Source: an uncultured bacterium (GTDB lineage Bacteria > Actinomycetota > Aquicultoria > SKW223 > CALKMS01). Taken from it: a stretch of 19,547 nucleotides of DNA. The stretch spans positions 1-19,547 of the forward strand of contig CALKMS010000006.1 of assembly GCA_938091145.1 (NCBI GenBank). Direction: 5' to 3'. Positions 1 through 7,299 of this stretch are shown here, piece by piece. The notes below the pieces were generated by a model, which saw only the letters and a list, made by a program, of their open reading frames with translations, had not been told where the DNA came from and searched no databases. Numbering within the stretch: position 1 is the stretch's first letter; each line of letters starts with the position of its first letter. A program made the position numbers and the translations under genes.

Positions 1-1205
1 TAGAGTGGGCTGCAAGATTTATGCCAGTTCTAACTCAGATACGCAAAAGGTTCGAAAAAGAAAGACCTTTGGAGGGCTTGAAGATTGGGGCTTGTCTTCA
101 TGTGACTACCGAGACTGCCAATCTGATGATTGCTTTGAGGGCAGGGGGAGCTGAAGTAGCTCTTTGCGCTTCCAATCCTCTTTCAACCCAAGATGAAGTT
201 GCCGCTTCGTTGGTCGAGGACTTTGAAATTCCTGTTTTCGCAATTAAAGGTGAAAGCAGTGAAGTTTATTACCGCCATATTGAAGCAGTTTTGGCTACTC
301 AACCCATGATGACAATGGACGATGGAGCTGATTTGATTTCTACTTTGCACAAAAAATACCCTGATCGAGCTCGCCGAGTAATTGGAGGTACCGAAGAAAC
401 GACCACTGGGGTTATAAGATTGAAAAGTATGGCAAAGGAAGGAGTTTTGCTTTATCCGGTGGTTGCTGTTAATGATGCTTTAACTAAGCATTTATTTGAT
501 AATCGCTATGGAACGGGCCAGAGCGCTCTTGATGGAATAATGCGGGCAACCAATTTCCTTTTTGCTGGTTCAATTGTTGTTGTATGTGGTTATGGCTGGT
601 GTGGCCGGGGACTGGCGAAGAGAGCTCAAGGATTGGGAGCTAAGGTAATAGTTTGCGAGGTGGACCCTTTAAAAGCTTTGGAAGCGGCAATGGATGGGTA
701 CCAAGTGATGTCTCTTGAAGAGGCGGCTAGGCAAGGCGATGTCTTTATCACCGCTACCGGCAACATAAATGTTATTACTCGAAAACACTTTCAGGTAATG
801 AAAAATGGTGCTATCTTGGCTAACGCTGGCCATTTCGATGTTGAGATTGACATTAAGAGTTTGAGGGAGCTTAGTAAGTCTTGCCGAAAAGTTAGAGATT
901 ATGTTGAAGAGTTTAGAATGGAAGATGGAAGAGTGCTGTATCTTTTAGGGGAAGGTCGTTTAATTAATTTAGCAGCTGCCGAAGGGCATCCGGCAATGGT
1001 CATGGATATGTCTTTTGCTAATCAAGCTCTTTCAGTCGAATATCTTTTGAAAAATGGAAAAAATTTAGAAAAAAAAGTTTACGCTGTACCGGAAGAAATT
1101 GATCGCCAAATTGCTTCTCTTAAGCTTCAATCAATGGGTATTTCGATTGATTCATTAAGTCCCGAGCAAAAAAAATACCTTTCTTCCTGGGAAGAGGGAA
1201 CATAG
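1..1205 (+). CDS. ahcY: Adenosylhomocysteinase (S-adenosylhomocysteine hydrolase), 5' partial
   Basis: Cytosolic NAD-dependent enzyme that splits S-adenosylhomocysteine into adenosine and homocysteine. The frame stays open to the window's left edge, and the residues before the first ATG (EWAARF, bases 3-20) align with the conserved stretch before MPxL in other family members. The real start is therefore upstream, and the ATG at 21 is probably internal. Counting that ATG as residue 1: H27, D101, the EETTTG motif near 125-130, and VNDALTK...FDNRYGTGQS with K156 and D160 form the active site. GYGWCGRG near 190 is the NAD-binding loop, and the C-terminus ends in the usual SWxEGT. Length fits the short bacterial/archaeal type resembling Thermotoga, without the internal insertion of many proteobacterial enzymes. 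Some short archaeal homologues act on S-inosylhomocysteine, so substrate is inferred. It heads the methylthio-salvage genes that follow. Confidence 0.95.
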   Translation, partial: EWAARFMPVLTQIRKRFEKERPLEGLKIGACLHVTTETANLMIALRAGGAEVALCASNPLSTQDEVAASLVEDFEIPVFAIKGESSEVYYRHIEAVLATQPMMTMDDGADLISTLHKKYPDRARRVIGGTEETTTGVIRLKSMAKEGVLLYPVVAVNDALTKHLFDNRYGTGQSALDGIMRATNFLFAGSIVVVCGYGWCGRGLAKRAQGLGAKVIVCEVDPLKALEAAMDGYQVMSLEEAARQGDVFITATGNINVITRKHFQVMKNGAILANAGHFDVEIDIKSLRELSKSCRKVRDYVEEFRMEDGRVLYLLGEGRLINLAAAEGHPAMVMDMSFANQALSVEYLLKNGKNLEKKVYAVPEEIDRQIASLKLQSMGISIDSLSPEQKKYLSSWEEGT

Positions 1206-1217
1206 AGGTCTGTTTTG

Positions 1218-2060
1218 GTGAAATTACCCATTGAATCTATTCTGCTTTTAGAAATGCCCGAGGGTGTTCTCTTTGTTGACAAAAACAACAGAATTGTTTA
1301 TGCCAATAAAAATTCGGCTGAGTTGAGAGGTAGAGATCCGGCTTCAGTGTTAGGTAAAAATTTCCTAGACTGCCATTCTCCTGAAAGAAAAAAGGAGGTG
1401 CTAGAAGTTGTCGAGAAGCTCAAGAAGGATCCTGATTTGATAGTGACTAGAGAAAGTGAGTTTGATGGTCGGATTTTTGAAATTAAATATCGCTCCGTTT
1501 ATTATAAAGGCGAGTATTTGGGGATTATGGCTACTTCGCGCGACGTGACTGAGATGCGAAGATTGTTATCAGAGCTTGAAGAAGCTTCGGTGCGTGATGG
1601 CTTAACTCGCGAACTTTACAACGCTCGTTATTTTTTTAAACGCTTGAAATCTGAGATCATTCGGGCTAGACGTCAGGCTTATCCGCTTTCTTTAATTGTT
1701 ATTGATGTTGATAACTTCAAAAAATACAACGACACTTACGGGCACCTGGAGGGAGATAAAGTTTTGAAAAGAATTGGTAGGTTGATTCTAAAAGTAATCA
1801 GAAAAGAAGTTGATTTGGCTGCCAGATATGGAGGAGATGAGTTTTTGATCCTTTTGATTGACGCTGATAAAACAGTGGCGGAAAAAGTTGCATCCAGACT
1901 TAACGATTTGTTTGAAAATGAAAAAATCGAATACATTAGCTTAAGTATGGGAATTTCTGTTCTTGAGGGCGATGATGACTGGCGCTCCTTTTTTCGGCGG
2001 GCTGATGACCAGCTTTATGAAATGAAAAGGTATAAAAAAGGGAGGCTGATTGGAGCTTAA
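1218..2060 (+). CDS. PAS-GGDEF diguanylate cyclase
   Basis: Predicted soluble sensor enzyme that makes cyclic di-GMP from two GTP. An N-terminal PAS domain (about residues 8-115) is followed by a GGDEF domain (about 120-278). The metal- and substrate-binding signature IDVDNFKKYNDTYGH and an intact GGDEF motif at 205-209 indicate an active cyclase. The usual RxxD inhibitory site, five residues before GGDEF, reads KEVD, so product inhibition may be weakened. No transmembrane segment is seen. The GTG at 1218 is preferred to the TTG at 1215 because GAGGT at 1205-1209 lies 8 nt before it. The gene starts 12 nt after ahcY and overlaps the next gene by 11 nt, so it appears co-transcribed with the salvage genes. 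The PAS ligand is unknown. Family assignment is secure; the reason for its placement here is not. Confidence 0.93.
   Translation: MKLPIESILLLEMPEGVLFVDKNNRIVYANKNSAELRGRDPASVLGKNFLDCHSPERKKEVLEVVEKLKKDPDLIVTRESEFDGRIFEIKYRSVYYKGEYLGIMATSRDVTEMRRLLSELEEASVRDGLTRELYNARYFFKRLKSEIIRARRQAYPLSLIVIDVDNFKKYNDTYGHLEGDKVLKRIGRLILKVIRKEVDLAARYGGDEFLILLIDADKTVAEKVASRLNDLFENEKIEYISLSMGISVLEGDDDWRSFFRRADDQLYEMKRYKKGRLIGA
2041..2045 (+). promoter_or_regulatory. Ribosome binding site for the TTG-started aldolase
   Basis: GGAGG lies 4 nt before the TTG at 2050, inside the end of the cyclase gene. No ATG or GTG nearby would keep the conserved N-terminal aldolase residues, so this site supports a TTG start. 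Confidence 0.6.
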
Positions 2061-2646
2061 GCAAGCCCGAAAAGCACTGGTATCTTTAGCTCAAGAGATT
2101 GGGCGAAAAAACCTTGTCTGGGCAAATATGGGTAATGTAAGTTTGCGACTCTCTGAGGAAGCTATTTTAATTACTCCAACCGGTGGTTTTCTGGAAAAAA
2201 TGGACAATGAAGATTTGGTGATGGTTGATCTTGAAGGAAGAATTATTGGTGAGGGCAAACCTTCTTCTGAGTTACCTCTCCATCTTGAGATTTACAAAAA
2301 GAGAAGTGATATCAGCTGGATAGTACACACTCACTCACCTTATTTAATTGCCCTTAGCTTAATCGGAGCAAAAATTGACTTTTTAAATCCTGAGTTTGAA
2401 GGAGTTTTGGGTGGGGTGGTGACGGTCCCCTATATCAAGCCTCACTCCTTGGAGTTAGGCAGGGAGGTTGCTGGCCGACTGAAGGATTCAAACATTGCTT
2501 TGATGGAGAGGCACGGAGCAGTGGTGGTTGGTGCTGATGAGGTTTCGGTTATGATTCGGGCGGAAACAATAGAAAGAATTGCTCAGATTAATTTTATTGC
2601 TTCCGTTTGGAAGAGGGTGTCGCAGGAGGAAAATGGAGGATTTTAA
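2050..2646 (+). CDS. Class II (FucA/AraD-type) aldolase, probably acting on methylthio- or deoxy-ribulose 1-phosphate
   Basis: Zinc-dependent class II aldolase of the fuculose-1-phosphate aldolase family, 198 residues. The catalytic glutamate E74 (in KPSSEL) and zinc-binding H93, H95 (HTHSP) and H155 (RHGA) fall almost at the same numbers as in E. coli FucA (E73, H92, H94, H155). The N-terminal NMGNVSLR and TPTG motifs bind the substrate phosphate in the family. MtnB dehydratases share this fold, but the SSEL-type motif looks more like the aldolases. Immediate overlap with mtnA suggests the substrate is the MtnA product, 5-methylthioribulose 1-phosphate, or its 5-deoxy analogue, giving DHAP and a small aldehyde. 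That substrate is inferred from neighbours. The TTG start overlaps the cyclase stop by 11 nt, and the 3' end overlaps mtnA by 14 nt. Confidence 0.85.
   Translation: MELKQARKALVSLAQEIGRKNLVWANMGNVSLRLSEEAILITPTGGFLEKMDNEDLVMVDLEGRIIGEGKPSSELPLHLEIYKKRSDISWIVHTHSPYLIALSLIGAKIDFLNPEFEGVLGGVVTVPYIKPHSLELGREVAGRLKDSNIALMERHGAVVVGADEVSVMIRAETIERIAQINFIASVWKRVSQEENGGF
2624..2629 (+). promoter_or_regulatory. Shine-Dalgarno site setting the mtnA start
   Basis: AGGAGG lies 3 nt before the ATG at 2633, within the last codons of the aldolase gene. It supports this ATG over a longer in-frame extension beginning near 2579, which would add 18 non-conserved residues. Confidence 0.7.
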
Positions 2647-3673
2647 AGCGGTTGATTGGAAGGAAGGTAAGCTTTACATTCTCGATCAGACCTTGTTGCC
2701 CGAAAGAGAAGTCTATTTGGAGATAAATACAACCGCTGAAATTTGTGAAGCTATTAGTTCTTTAAGAGTTCGGGGAGCGCCGGCAATTGGAGTGGCAGCC
2801 GCGTTTGGGATGGTGGTAGCGGTGCGGGAATTATGTCGGAAGAAGTCAAATTTTCGGGAAAGTATTGAAAAAGTGGCAGAAAATCTAGTGGCCACACGAC
2901 CGACAGCGATCAATTTAAGAAAAGCAGTTTGGCGGATGATGGAAATCATTAGAATAAAAGATGTTGAAAGCAAGGAACTGTTGGATGAACTTGAGAAAGA
3001 AGCAAGAAAGATTTATCAGGAGAATTTGGAGAGTGACCTGAAAATTGCTGAATATGGGGCTGCTCTTTTGGAATCAGGGGAAACAGTTCTTACCCATTGT
3101 AATACGGGCGCTTTGGCAACAGCCGGCTACGGAACAGCTTTAGGGGTGATAAAGAAAGCTTTTGAACAGGGAAAAAAAATCAAAGTTTTTGTCGATGAGA
3201 CACGCCCCTTACTGCAGGGAAGTCGCTTAACAGCTTGGGAGCTGGAGAAAATTGGTATTCAGTATGAGATTATTGTTGATAGCGCTGCTGGATTTTTGAT
3301 GTTTCAAAAAGAAGTCGATAAAATCATTGTTGGGGCAGACCGAATTACCTTAAATGGTGATACGGCTAACAAAATAGGGACCCATTCCTTAGCGGTTTTG
3401 GCTTTCCATTATCGCCTCCCTTTTTATGTGGCGGCTCCTTTGACGACTTTCGATTTTGATTTATATCAGGGGGAAGAGATTCCAATTGAAAAACGTCAAC
3501 CAAGCGAAGTAATTGAGCTTGCAGGTAGAACGCTTGCTCCGCCTGCTGCTAGAGCTTACAACTTGGCTTTCGACATTACTCCTGCCTCTTTTATTTCGGC
3601 TTTTATAACGGAAAAAGGGGTAATTTTTCCTCCTTTTAAAGATCAAATTGCTTGCCTCAAAGAGGAAATTTGA
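2633..3673 (+). CDS. mtnA: S-methyl-5-thioribose-1-phosphate isomerase
   Basis: Converts the aldose 5-methylthioribose 1-phosphate to 5-methylthioribulose 1-phosphate in methylthioadenosine salvage; some relatives also take 5-deoxyribose 1-phosphate. The 346 residues match the family length. Visible signatures are RVRGAPAIGVAAAFG (46-59), THCNTGALATAGYGT (154-168) with the presumed catalytic C156, VDETRPLLQGSRLTAWEL (187-204), and GADRITLNGDTANKIGT (234-250) with catalytic D236. These correspond to Cys160 and Asp240 of the Bacillus subtilis enzyme. The eIF2B-like fold raises confusion with eIF2B-alpha or ribose-1,5-bisphosphate isomerase, but these motifs are MtnA-specific. Translation is likely coupled to the aldolase, and its TGA overlaps the ATG of the permease that follows. 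No mtnC, mtnD, mtnE or mtnW lies in the window. Confidence 0.96.
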   Translation: MEDFKAVDWKEGKLYILDQTLLPEREVYLEINTTAEICEAISSLRVRGAPAIGVAAAFGMVVAVRELCRKKSNFRESIEKVAENLVATRPTAINLRKAVWRMMEIIRIKDVESKELLDELEKEARKIYQENLESDLKIAEYGAALLESGETVLTHCNTGALATAGYGTALGVIKKAFEQGKKIKVFVDETRPLLQGSRLTAWELEKIGIQYEIIVDSAAGFLMFQKEVDKIIVGADRITLNGDTANKIGTHSLAVLAFHYRLPFYVAAPLTTFDFDLYQGEEIPIEKRQPSEVIELAGRTLAPPAARAYNLAFDITPASFISAFITEKGVIFPPFKDQIACLKEEI

Positions 3674-4578
3674 TGTTTAGGTTTTTTTGGAGTAAATTCT
3701 TACCTTTCTGGTTCTTAATATTAGTTGGTTATTTTTCCAAGAAGATTGGTTTTTTAGGAGAAAATGAACGACAAGTTATTAACAAGTTGATTATTAATCT
3801 CACCTTGCCAGTTTTTATTTTCAATGTTTTCTTAGCCACCCCCTTGCGCTTTGAGTTTATGAAAATCCCCATTTTAGCGTGGCTAGTGATGGCAGGCGCT
3901 GGGTCACTTGCTTTATTTTTTTCTTTTTGGATTAAGGAACCAGCTTCAAGGGGTGGTTTTTTGCTGGCTGCCTCTTTGGGAAACACTGGTTATTTTGGCT
4001 ACCCTTTAGCTAAGCTTTTTTATGGCAAAGGCGCTGTAGCTCAAGCAGTTTTTTATGACGTTTTTGGAACAGTGGTTTTTGCCTTTACTTTAGGTCTCTT
4101 GGTAGCCGAATATTTTGGGTCCAGTAAGGAGAAAACTAATTTTCTGAGGGAGCTTTTTTGTTTTCCTCCAATGATAACTCTTCTGGGCGGTTTGTTTCTT
4201 AATTTTTTGGGAGTTCATTTGCCTGACTTTTTTTATGAAACATTTGAAATGTTAGGCGGAATCAGCATTCCTTTAATAATGATTTCAATTGGACTTTCGC
4301 TGGATTTTTCCTTTTCTTCTCTTTCCCCCTTTGTTTTCTTAGCTACACTTATAAAACTGGTTTTTTCTCCTTTTTTGGCTCACTATTTAAGTTTCTTATT
4401 AGGGCTTGAAAGCTCTCTTAAAAAGATTGTTTTACTTGAAGCTTCAACCCCTTCAATGATGCTTTCTTTTATTATTGGTGAGCGATACTCTTTAGACACT
4501 GCCTTAATTGCTTCCACTATTTTCTTCAGTACTCTTTTTTCTTTGTTGACAATTCCTTTAATTCACTCTATTTTTTAA
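3673..4578 (+). CDS. AEC-family (auxin efflux carrier-like) membrane permease
   Basis: Inner-membrane secondary transporter of the AEC family, 301 residues with about ten hydrophobic segments spread along its length. Family-typical features include the N-terminal LVGYFSKKIGFL segment, NKLIINLTLPVFIFN in the second helix region, SLGNTGYFGYPLAKLFYG near the middle, and a C-terminal EASTPSMML segment. The ATG at 3673 overlaps the mtnA TGA (TGATG), with AGAGGA at 3661-3666 as ribosome site; an earlier TTG at 3652 is less likely. Tight coupling to mtnA suggests it moves a metabolite tied to methylthio salvage, such as an organic acid or a methylthio product. Substrates of this family vary and cannot be read from the sequence. 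Confidence 0.88.
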   Translation: MFRFFWSKFLPFWFLILVGYFSKKIGFLGENERQVINKLIINLTLPVFIFNVFLATPLRFEFMKIPILAWLVMAGAGSLALFFSFWIKEPASRGGFLLAASLGNTGYFGYPLAKLFYGKGAVAQAVFYDVFGTVVFAFTLGLLVAEYFGSSKEKTNFLRELFCFPPMITLLGGLFLNFLGVHLPDFFYETFEMLGGISIPLIMISIGLSLDFSFSSLSPFVFLATLIKLVFSPFLAHYLSFLLGLESSLKKIVLLEASTPSMMLSFIIGERYSLDTALIASTIFFSTLFSLLTIPLIHSIF

Positions 4579-4605
4579 ATAGTCTTTCAATTTGGGGGCG
4601 CCAGA

Positions 4606-5310
4606 GTGTTTGTATTAGAGAGTTTGCTGGATTTGTTGTTTCCTAATCAATGTCTTTTTTGCCACAGCTTTACTGACTCGCTTTTAATTTGTTCTTCTTG
4701 CTCAAAAAGGGTTGAACAAGAGATTTTTGTTCCGCCGCTTTGTCAAAACTGCGGGAAGCCAGCTTACTATGAAGTCAAAAAATGCATTTTTTGTTTTCAG
4801 CAAAAGATAACTTTTGAAATTCGTTCATTGGCTCCGTATACGGGGATGATGAAGGAAATTTTGGTTCATTATAAGCTGGGCAGAAAAAAGAAACTGGCTG
4901 ATTTTTTAATCCGACTGAGCGTCAAGAATTATCTAGGTTATTTCAGAGAAGTTGATTTTGTTACTTTCATCCCTGCTACTCGCCGCTGTTTAAAAGAGAG
5001 AGGCTTTAACCCAGCTGAAATGTTGGCAAAGTTGATTGCAAAGGAAGTTGAGTTGCCGCTTGTTGATACATTGTTTTATCGGCGAGAACCAGTTGAGCAA
5101 AAAAGTCTGGGTTTTAAAGAAAGAAAAGAGAATCTTCGAGACGTTTTTAGTTTAAAGCCTGAAGTTCACAATCGCCTAAGTGGCAGTAAGCTTTTACTTG
5201 TGGATGATGTTTTAACAACTGGGACCACTCTTAAGGAAGCCTGCCGGGTATTGAAGAAAGAAGGCAAAGTTAAGAGAATTAGAGCTTTTACCATTGCTCG
5301 GCAATTGTAG
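4606..5310 (+). CDS. comF: ComF-family phosphoribosyltransferase-like protein
   Basis: ComF/GntX-type protein: an N-terminal cysteine-rich zinc-binding module followed by a type I phosphoribosyltransferase domain. Cysteine pairs C16/C19, C29/C32, C46/C49 and C60/C63 form the zinc part, and the PRPP-binding loop LLVDDVLTTGTT is at 197-208. In competent bacteria ComF helps handle incoming single-stranded DNA, and a PRPP-dependent role is unproven. A type IV pilus motor locus further downstream would fit DNA uptake, but that link is only suggestive. The start is GTG at 4606 with a G-rich ribosome site (4594-4598) 7 nt upstream; 27 nt separate it from the permease gene. Length (234) is normal for the family. 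Confidence 0.9.
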   Translation: MFVLESLLDLLFPNQCLFCHSFTDSLLICSSCSKRVEQEIFVPPLCQNCGKPAYYEVKKCIFCFQQKITFEIRSLAPYTGMMKEILVHYKLGRKKKLADFLIRLSVKNYLGYFREVDFVTFIPATRRCLKERGFNPAEMLAKLIAKEVELPLVDTLFYRREPVEQKSLGFKERKENLRDVFSLKPEVHNRLSGSKLLLVDDVLTTGTTLKEACRVLKKEGKVKRIRAFTIARQL

Positions 5311-5367
5311 GCTTTTGTTTTTAAATCCTACTTCTCAGCTCTAGAATGAGAAAGAGCAACAATTGCC
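5300..5367. repeat. Nested inverted repeat after comF
   Basis: Arms GGCAATTGT (5300-5308) and ACAATTGCC (5359-5367) are perfectly complementary over 9 nt. Between them TTCTCA (5332-5337) pairs with TGAGAA (5347-5352) across a 9-nt loop. CCTACTT (5327-5333) could instead pair with AAGTAGG (5378-5384), which partly excludes the inner stem. The left arm lies in the last comF codons. There is no clear U-run directly after the stem, so it is not a textbook terminator. It could be an mRNA end-protecting structure or a regulatory leader. Confidence 0.4.
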
Positions 5368-5454
5368 TTTAGATAAAAGTAGGTAAGTTTCAGCTTTTTT
5401 GAAATTGAATTACAAGTTTAGTTTTAAATTGGGAAACCGAGAATAACGGCAGTT

Positions 5455-5483
5455 TTAACTCATTTGTTAATTTATGGTATTAT
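5455..5483 (+). promoter_or_regulatory. Sigma-A/70-type promoter for the DUF948 gene, probably leaderless
   Basis: A -35-like TTAACT (5455-5460) is followed after 17 nt by TATTAT (5478-5483), preceded by an extended -10 TG (5475-5476). The -10 ends 7 nt before the ATG at 5491, so transcription should start at or next to the start codon. There is no Shine-Dalgarno sequence. The promoter follows a 140-nt non-coding stretch after comF. Confidence 0.65.
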
Positions 5484-5490
5484 TTCTAAT

Positions 5491-5847
5491 ATGAATTTAC
5501 CTTTGATTCTTGATACGGTCTTAGTTGTCGTTGCCGTTGTTCTTGGCATTTTCTTTGTCTATGTTCTAATTAATTTGGCGCGCACTCTTTCTTCTCTAAA
5601 TTTAATTTTAAAGGAAATAAAAGCTAACCTACCTTCCCTGCTGAAAAAGATTGAGGCGACCTTGAATGATATTGATTCTGAGCTTAAAAGGGCTGATGAA
5701 ATAATGAGATCAGCGGAAGACATTAGTCGAAAAGTTAATGCTACCGTGGAAGTAATTAAAGAAATTATCTCTTCTCCGTTAATAAAGTTGGCTTCACTTT
5801 CTTCGGGAGCACGGAAAGCCTTAAACTTCCTTCTTAAACGGGGTTAA
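5491..5847 (+). CDS. DUF948-type membrane-anchored protein
   Basis: Small protein of 118 residues: one hydrophobic N-terminal helix (about 5-32), then a heptad-like polar helix (about 33-105) rich in I, L, K and E, and a short basic tail. This matches the DUF948 family, whose members lie upstream of alaS in many actinobacteria. Function is unknown; the shape suggests a membrane-tethered coiled coil. The ATG at 5491 is chosen over an in-frame TTG at 5464 because the -10 box lies between them, and transcripts from it could not include the TTG. The next gene begins 2 nt after the stop. Confidence 0.75.
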   Translation: MNLPLILDTVLVVVAVVLGIFFVYVLINLARTLSSLNLILKEIKANLPSLLKKIEATLNDIDSELKRADEIMRSAEDISRKVNATVEVIKEIISSPLIKLASLSSGARKALNFLLKRG

Positions 5848-5849
5848 AA

Positions 5850-6110
5850 ATGAGGAAGAGTCGAGTCTTTTTGGGGCTGACAGTTGGGTTTGCTGTTTGG
5901 TTTTTTCTCAATCCGCGGTTGAGGAGTAAACTATACCAATTTAGTCTTAGGGTGGCTGAAAAAAGCTTGATTTTTGCCCGTCGCAGTCTTGATGATTTTG
6001 GAGAAAGACTATTGTTGGCTGTTCAAATTGGATTAGAAGAAGCCAAGAAAAAAGAAGCTGAGCTCAGGCAAAAAATTGAAGTTTCTAATGCCGGAATGGA
6101 AAAAAGATAA
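5850..6110 (+). CDS. Small membrane protein of the alaS locus, unknown function
   Basis: An 86-residue protein with one N-terminal hydrophobic segment (about 6-22, VFLGLTVGFAVWFFL) followed by a basic patch and a charged amphipathic helix up to the end. Its position after a DUF948 gene and before alaS matches a short uncharacterised protein (DUF6167-like) at this place in Streptomyces and relatives. The similarity is by position and shape rather than a clear motif. A ribosome site GGGG (5840-5843) precedes the ATG by 6 nt. It is probably co-translated with the DUF948 protein, and the two may act together at the membrane. Confidence 0.65.
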   Translation: MRKSRVFLGLTVGFAVWFFLNPRLRSKLYQFSLRVAEKSLIFARRSLDDFGERLLLAVQIGLEEAKKKEAELRQKIEVSNAGMEKR

Positions 6111-6145
6111 CTACTATTTCTTACCTATTCAACTCAATATTTTTT

Positions 6146-6173
6146 TATGATACCCTTTCTTCATTTAGATACT
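6146..6173 (+). promoter_or_regulatory. Possible promoter for the AI-2E/alaS unit
   Basis: The 70-nt gap before the permease gene contains TATGAT (6146-6151), a good -10 match without a clear -35. It also contains GATACT (6168-6173), which would sit 7 nt before the ATG at 6181 as in the two leaderless promoters of this window. No good Shine-Dalgarno precedes the ATG. Either box could work; neither is strong. Confidence 0.35.
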
Positions 6174-6180
6174 TGGTGTA

Positions 6181-7299
6181 ATGATGGAGGACAGGGAGGA
6201 AATAAAATATAGAAAATTTGCTTATTTAGTCTGGAGTGTGCTTGGAGTTTTAATCCTGGCTTTAACTTTTGCTTATTTTTTGAACCTTCTTAAACCCATT
6301 TTAACTCCTTTTATTCTGGCTGTTGGGCTTGTTTATCTTTTCCGACCAGTTGTCATCTTTCTTGATAAGCGTGGCTTTCATCGGATTTTGAGTATAGTCA
6401 TCGTTTACCTAGTTTTTTTTATAATTCTTTCGCTTTTTTTCGTTTATTTTGTGCCCTTGATCTCTCGTCAGCTTTATGAATTTGGTCGAAACATACCGGA
6501 ATACTTTAGACGTCTCAGCACTGAACTTGGCTATCTGCAGTCAAAGTACTCACGCCTTGGAATTCCTACTTGGTTTGATCAGGTTTCTAACCAGGCAGTC
6601 AAAAATCTCCGCAACTTTTTACTCCGTTTTGCTTCTAATTTACCTTCTTTAGGTTTTAATGTTGTTTCATCTTTTTTTACTAATGTGTTCTATTTTGTTC
6701 TTTCTTTTCTTTTGGGCTTTTATCTTTTAAAAGACTATGAAGTAATTAGGGAAACAGTTTATGAGCTTATCCCCTTGAGCTATCGTTCTCATGGCCAGGC
6801 GTTGCTTTCGCGAGTTTCTAAAGTAGTGAGGGGGTTTGTTATTGGACAGGCTTTGGTATCTTTTTCTGTTGGGATACTTTGCACTCTGGCACTTTTGATT
6901 CTGGGAGTTGATTATGCTTTACTAATAGGCTTAGTTGTTGGTGTTTTAAATGTGATTCCCTATTTTGGACCGCTCGCGGGTGCTGTATTGGCTGGTTTGG
7001 TTGCCCTTTTTGAGTCACCTTGGTTAGCTTTGTTGGCAGTGCTGGCTATGATTATCGTTCAGCAGATAGATAGTTTGTTCATCTCTCCAAATATAATGAG
7101 TTATCAGGTACGCTTGCATCCGGTGTTGATTGTTTTTTCTTTGCTGGCTGGTGGTCTTATTTGGGGGGCGATGGGGATGCTTCTTTCTATACCAGCAGCC
7201 GCTGCTCTTAAGGCGATAGTTTACTATTTTTTAGAAGAGCGAGGCTCTTCGGAAGAAAAAAAAGGAGACGAGGCAAAGCTATGGAAAGTCAAGAAATAA
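6181..7299 (+). CDS. AI-2E family (PerM/YdiK-type) membrane transporter
   Basis: Polytopic inner-membrane protein of 372 residues in the AI-2E/UPF0118 family, whose members export small molecules or act as sodium-proton antiporters. An N-terminal pair of helices (about 14-58) and a third (about 65-90) precede a soluble, amphipathic middle (about 95-150). The C-terminal membrane half holds the conserved segment GVLNVIPYFGPLAGAVLAGLVAL and the motif IDSLFISPNIMS, with VRLHPVLIVFSLLAGG after it, all typical of the family. The tail is charged. Either ATG 6181 or ATG 6184 could be used. The 3' end overlaps alaS by 19 nt, so expression is tied to it. The substrate is not predictable. Confidence 0.9.
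   Translation: MMEDREEIKYRKFAYLVWSVLGVLILALTFAYFLNLLKPILTPFILAVGLVYLFRPVVIFLDKRGFHRILSIVIVYLVFFIILSLFFVYFVPLISRQLYEFGRNIPEYFRRLSTELGYLQSKYSRLGIPTWFDQVSNQAVKNLRNFLLRFASNLPSLGFNVVSSFFTNVFYFVLSFLLGFYLLKDYEVIRETVYELIPLSYRSHGQALLSRVSKVVRGFVIGQALVSFSVGILCTLALLILGVDYALLIGLVVGVLNVIPYFGPLAGAVLAGLVALFESPWLALLAVLAMIIVQQIDSLFISPNIMSYQVRLHPVLIVFSLLAGGLIWGAMGMLLSIPAAAALKAIVYYFLEERGSSEEKKGDEAKLWKVKK

Noticed and set aside
2579..2632. An N-terminal extension of MtnA from an upstream TTG
   Set aside because: It would overlap the aldolase by 68 nt and adds non-family residues; the ATG at 2633 has AGGAGG in front and gives the usual length.
2050..2646. Calling the aldolase gene mtnB (methylthioribulose-1-phosphate dehydratase)
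   Set aside because: The fold is shared, but the SSEL glutamate context and residue spacing match FucA-type aldolases better, and the later mtn genes are absent. Kept as an alternative only.
5464..5490. TTG start for the DUF948 protein
   Set aside because: It lies upstream of the -10 box of the promoter and adds residues unlike the family start.
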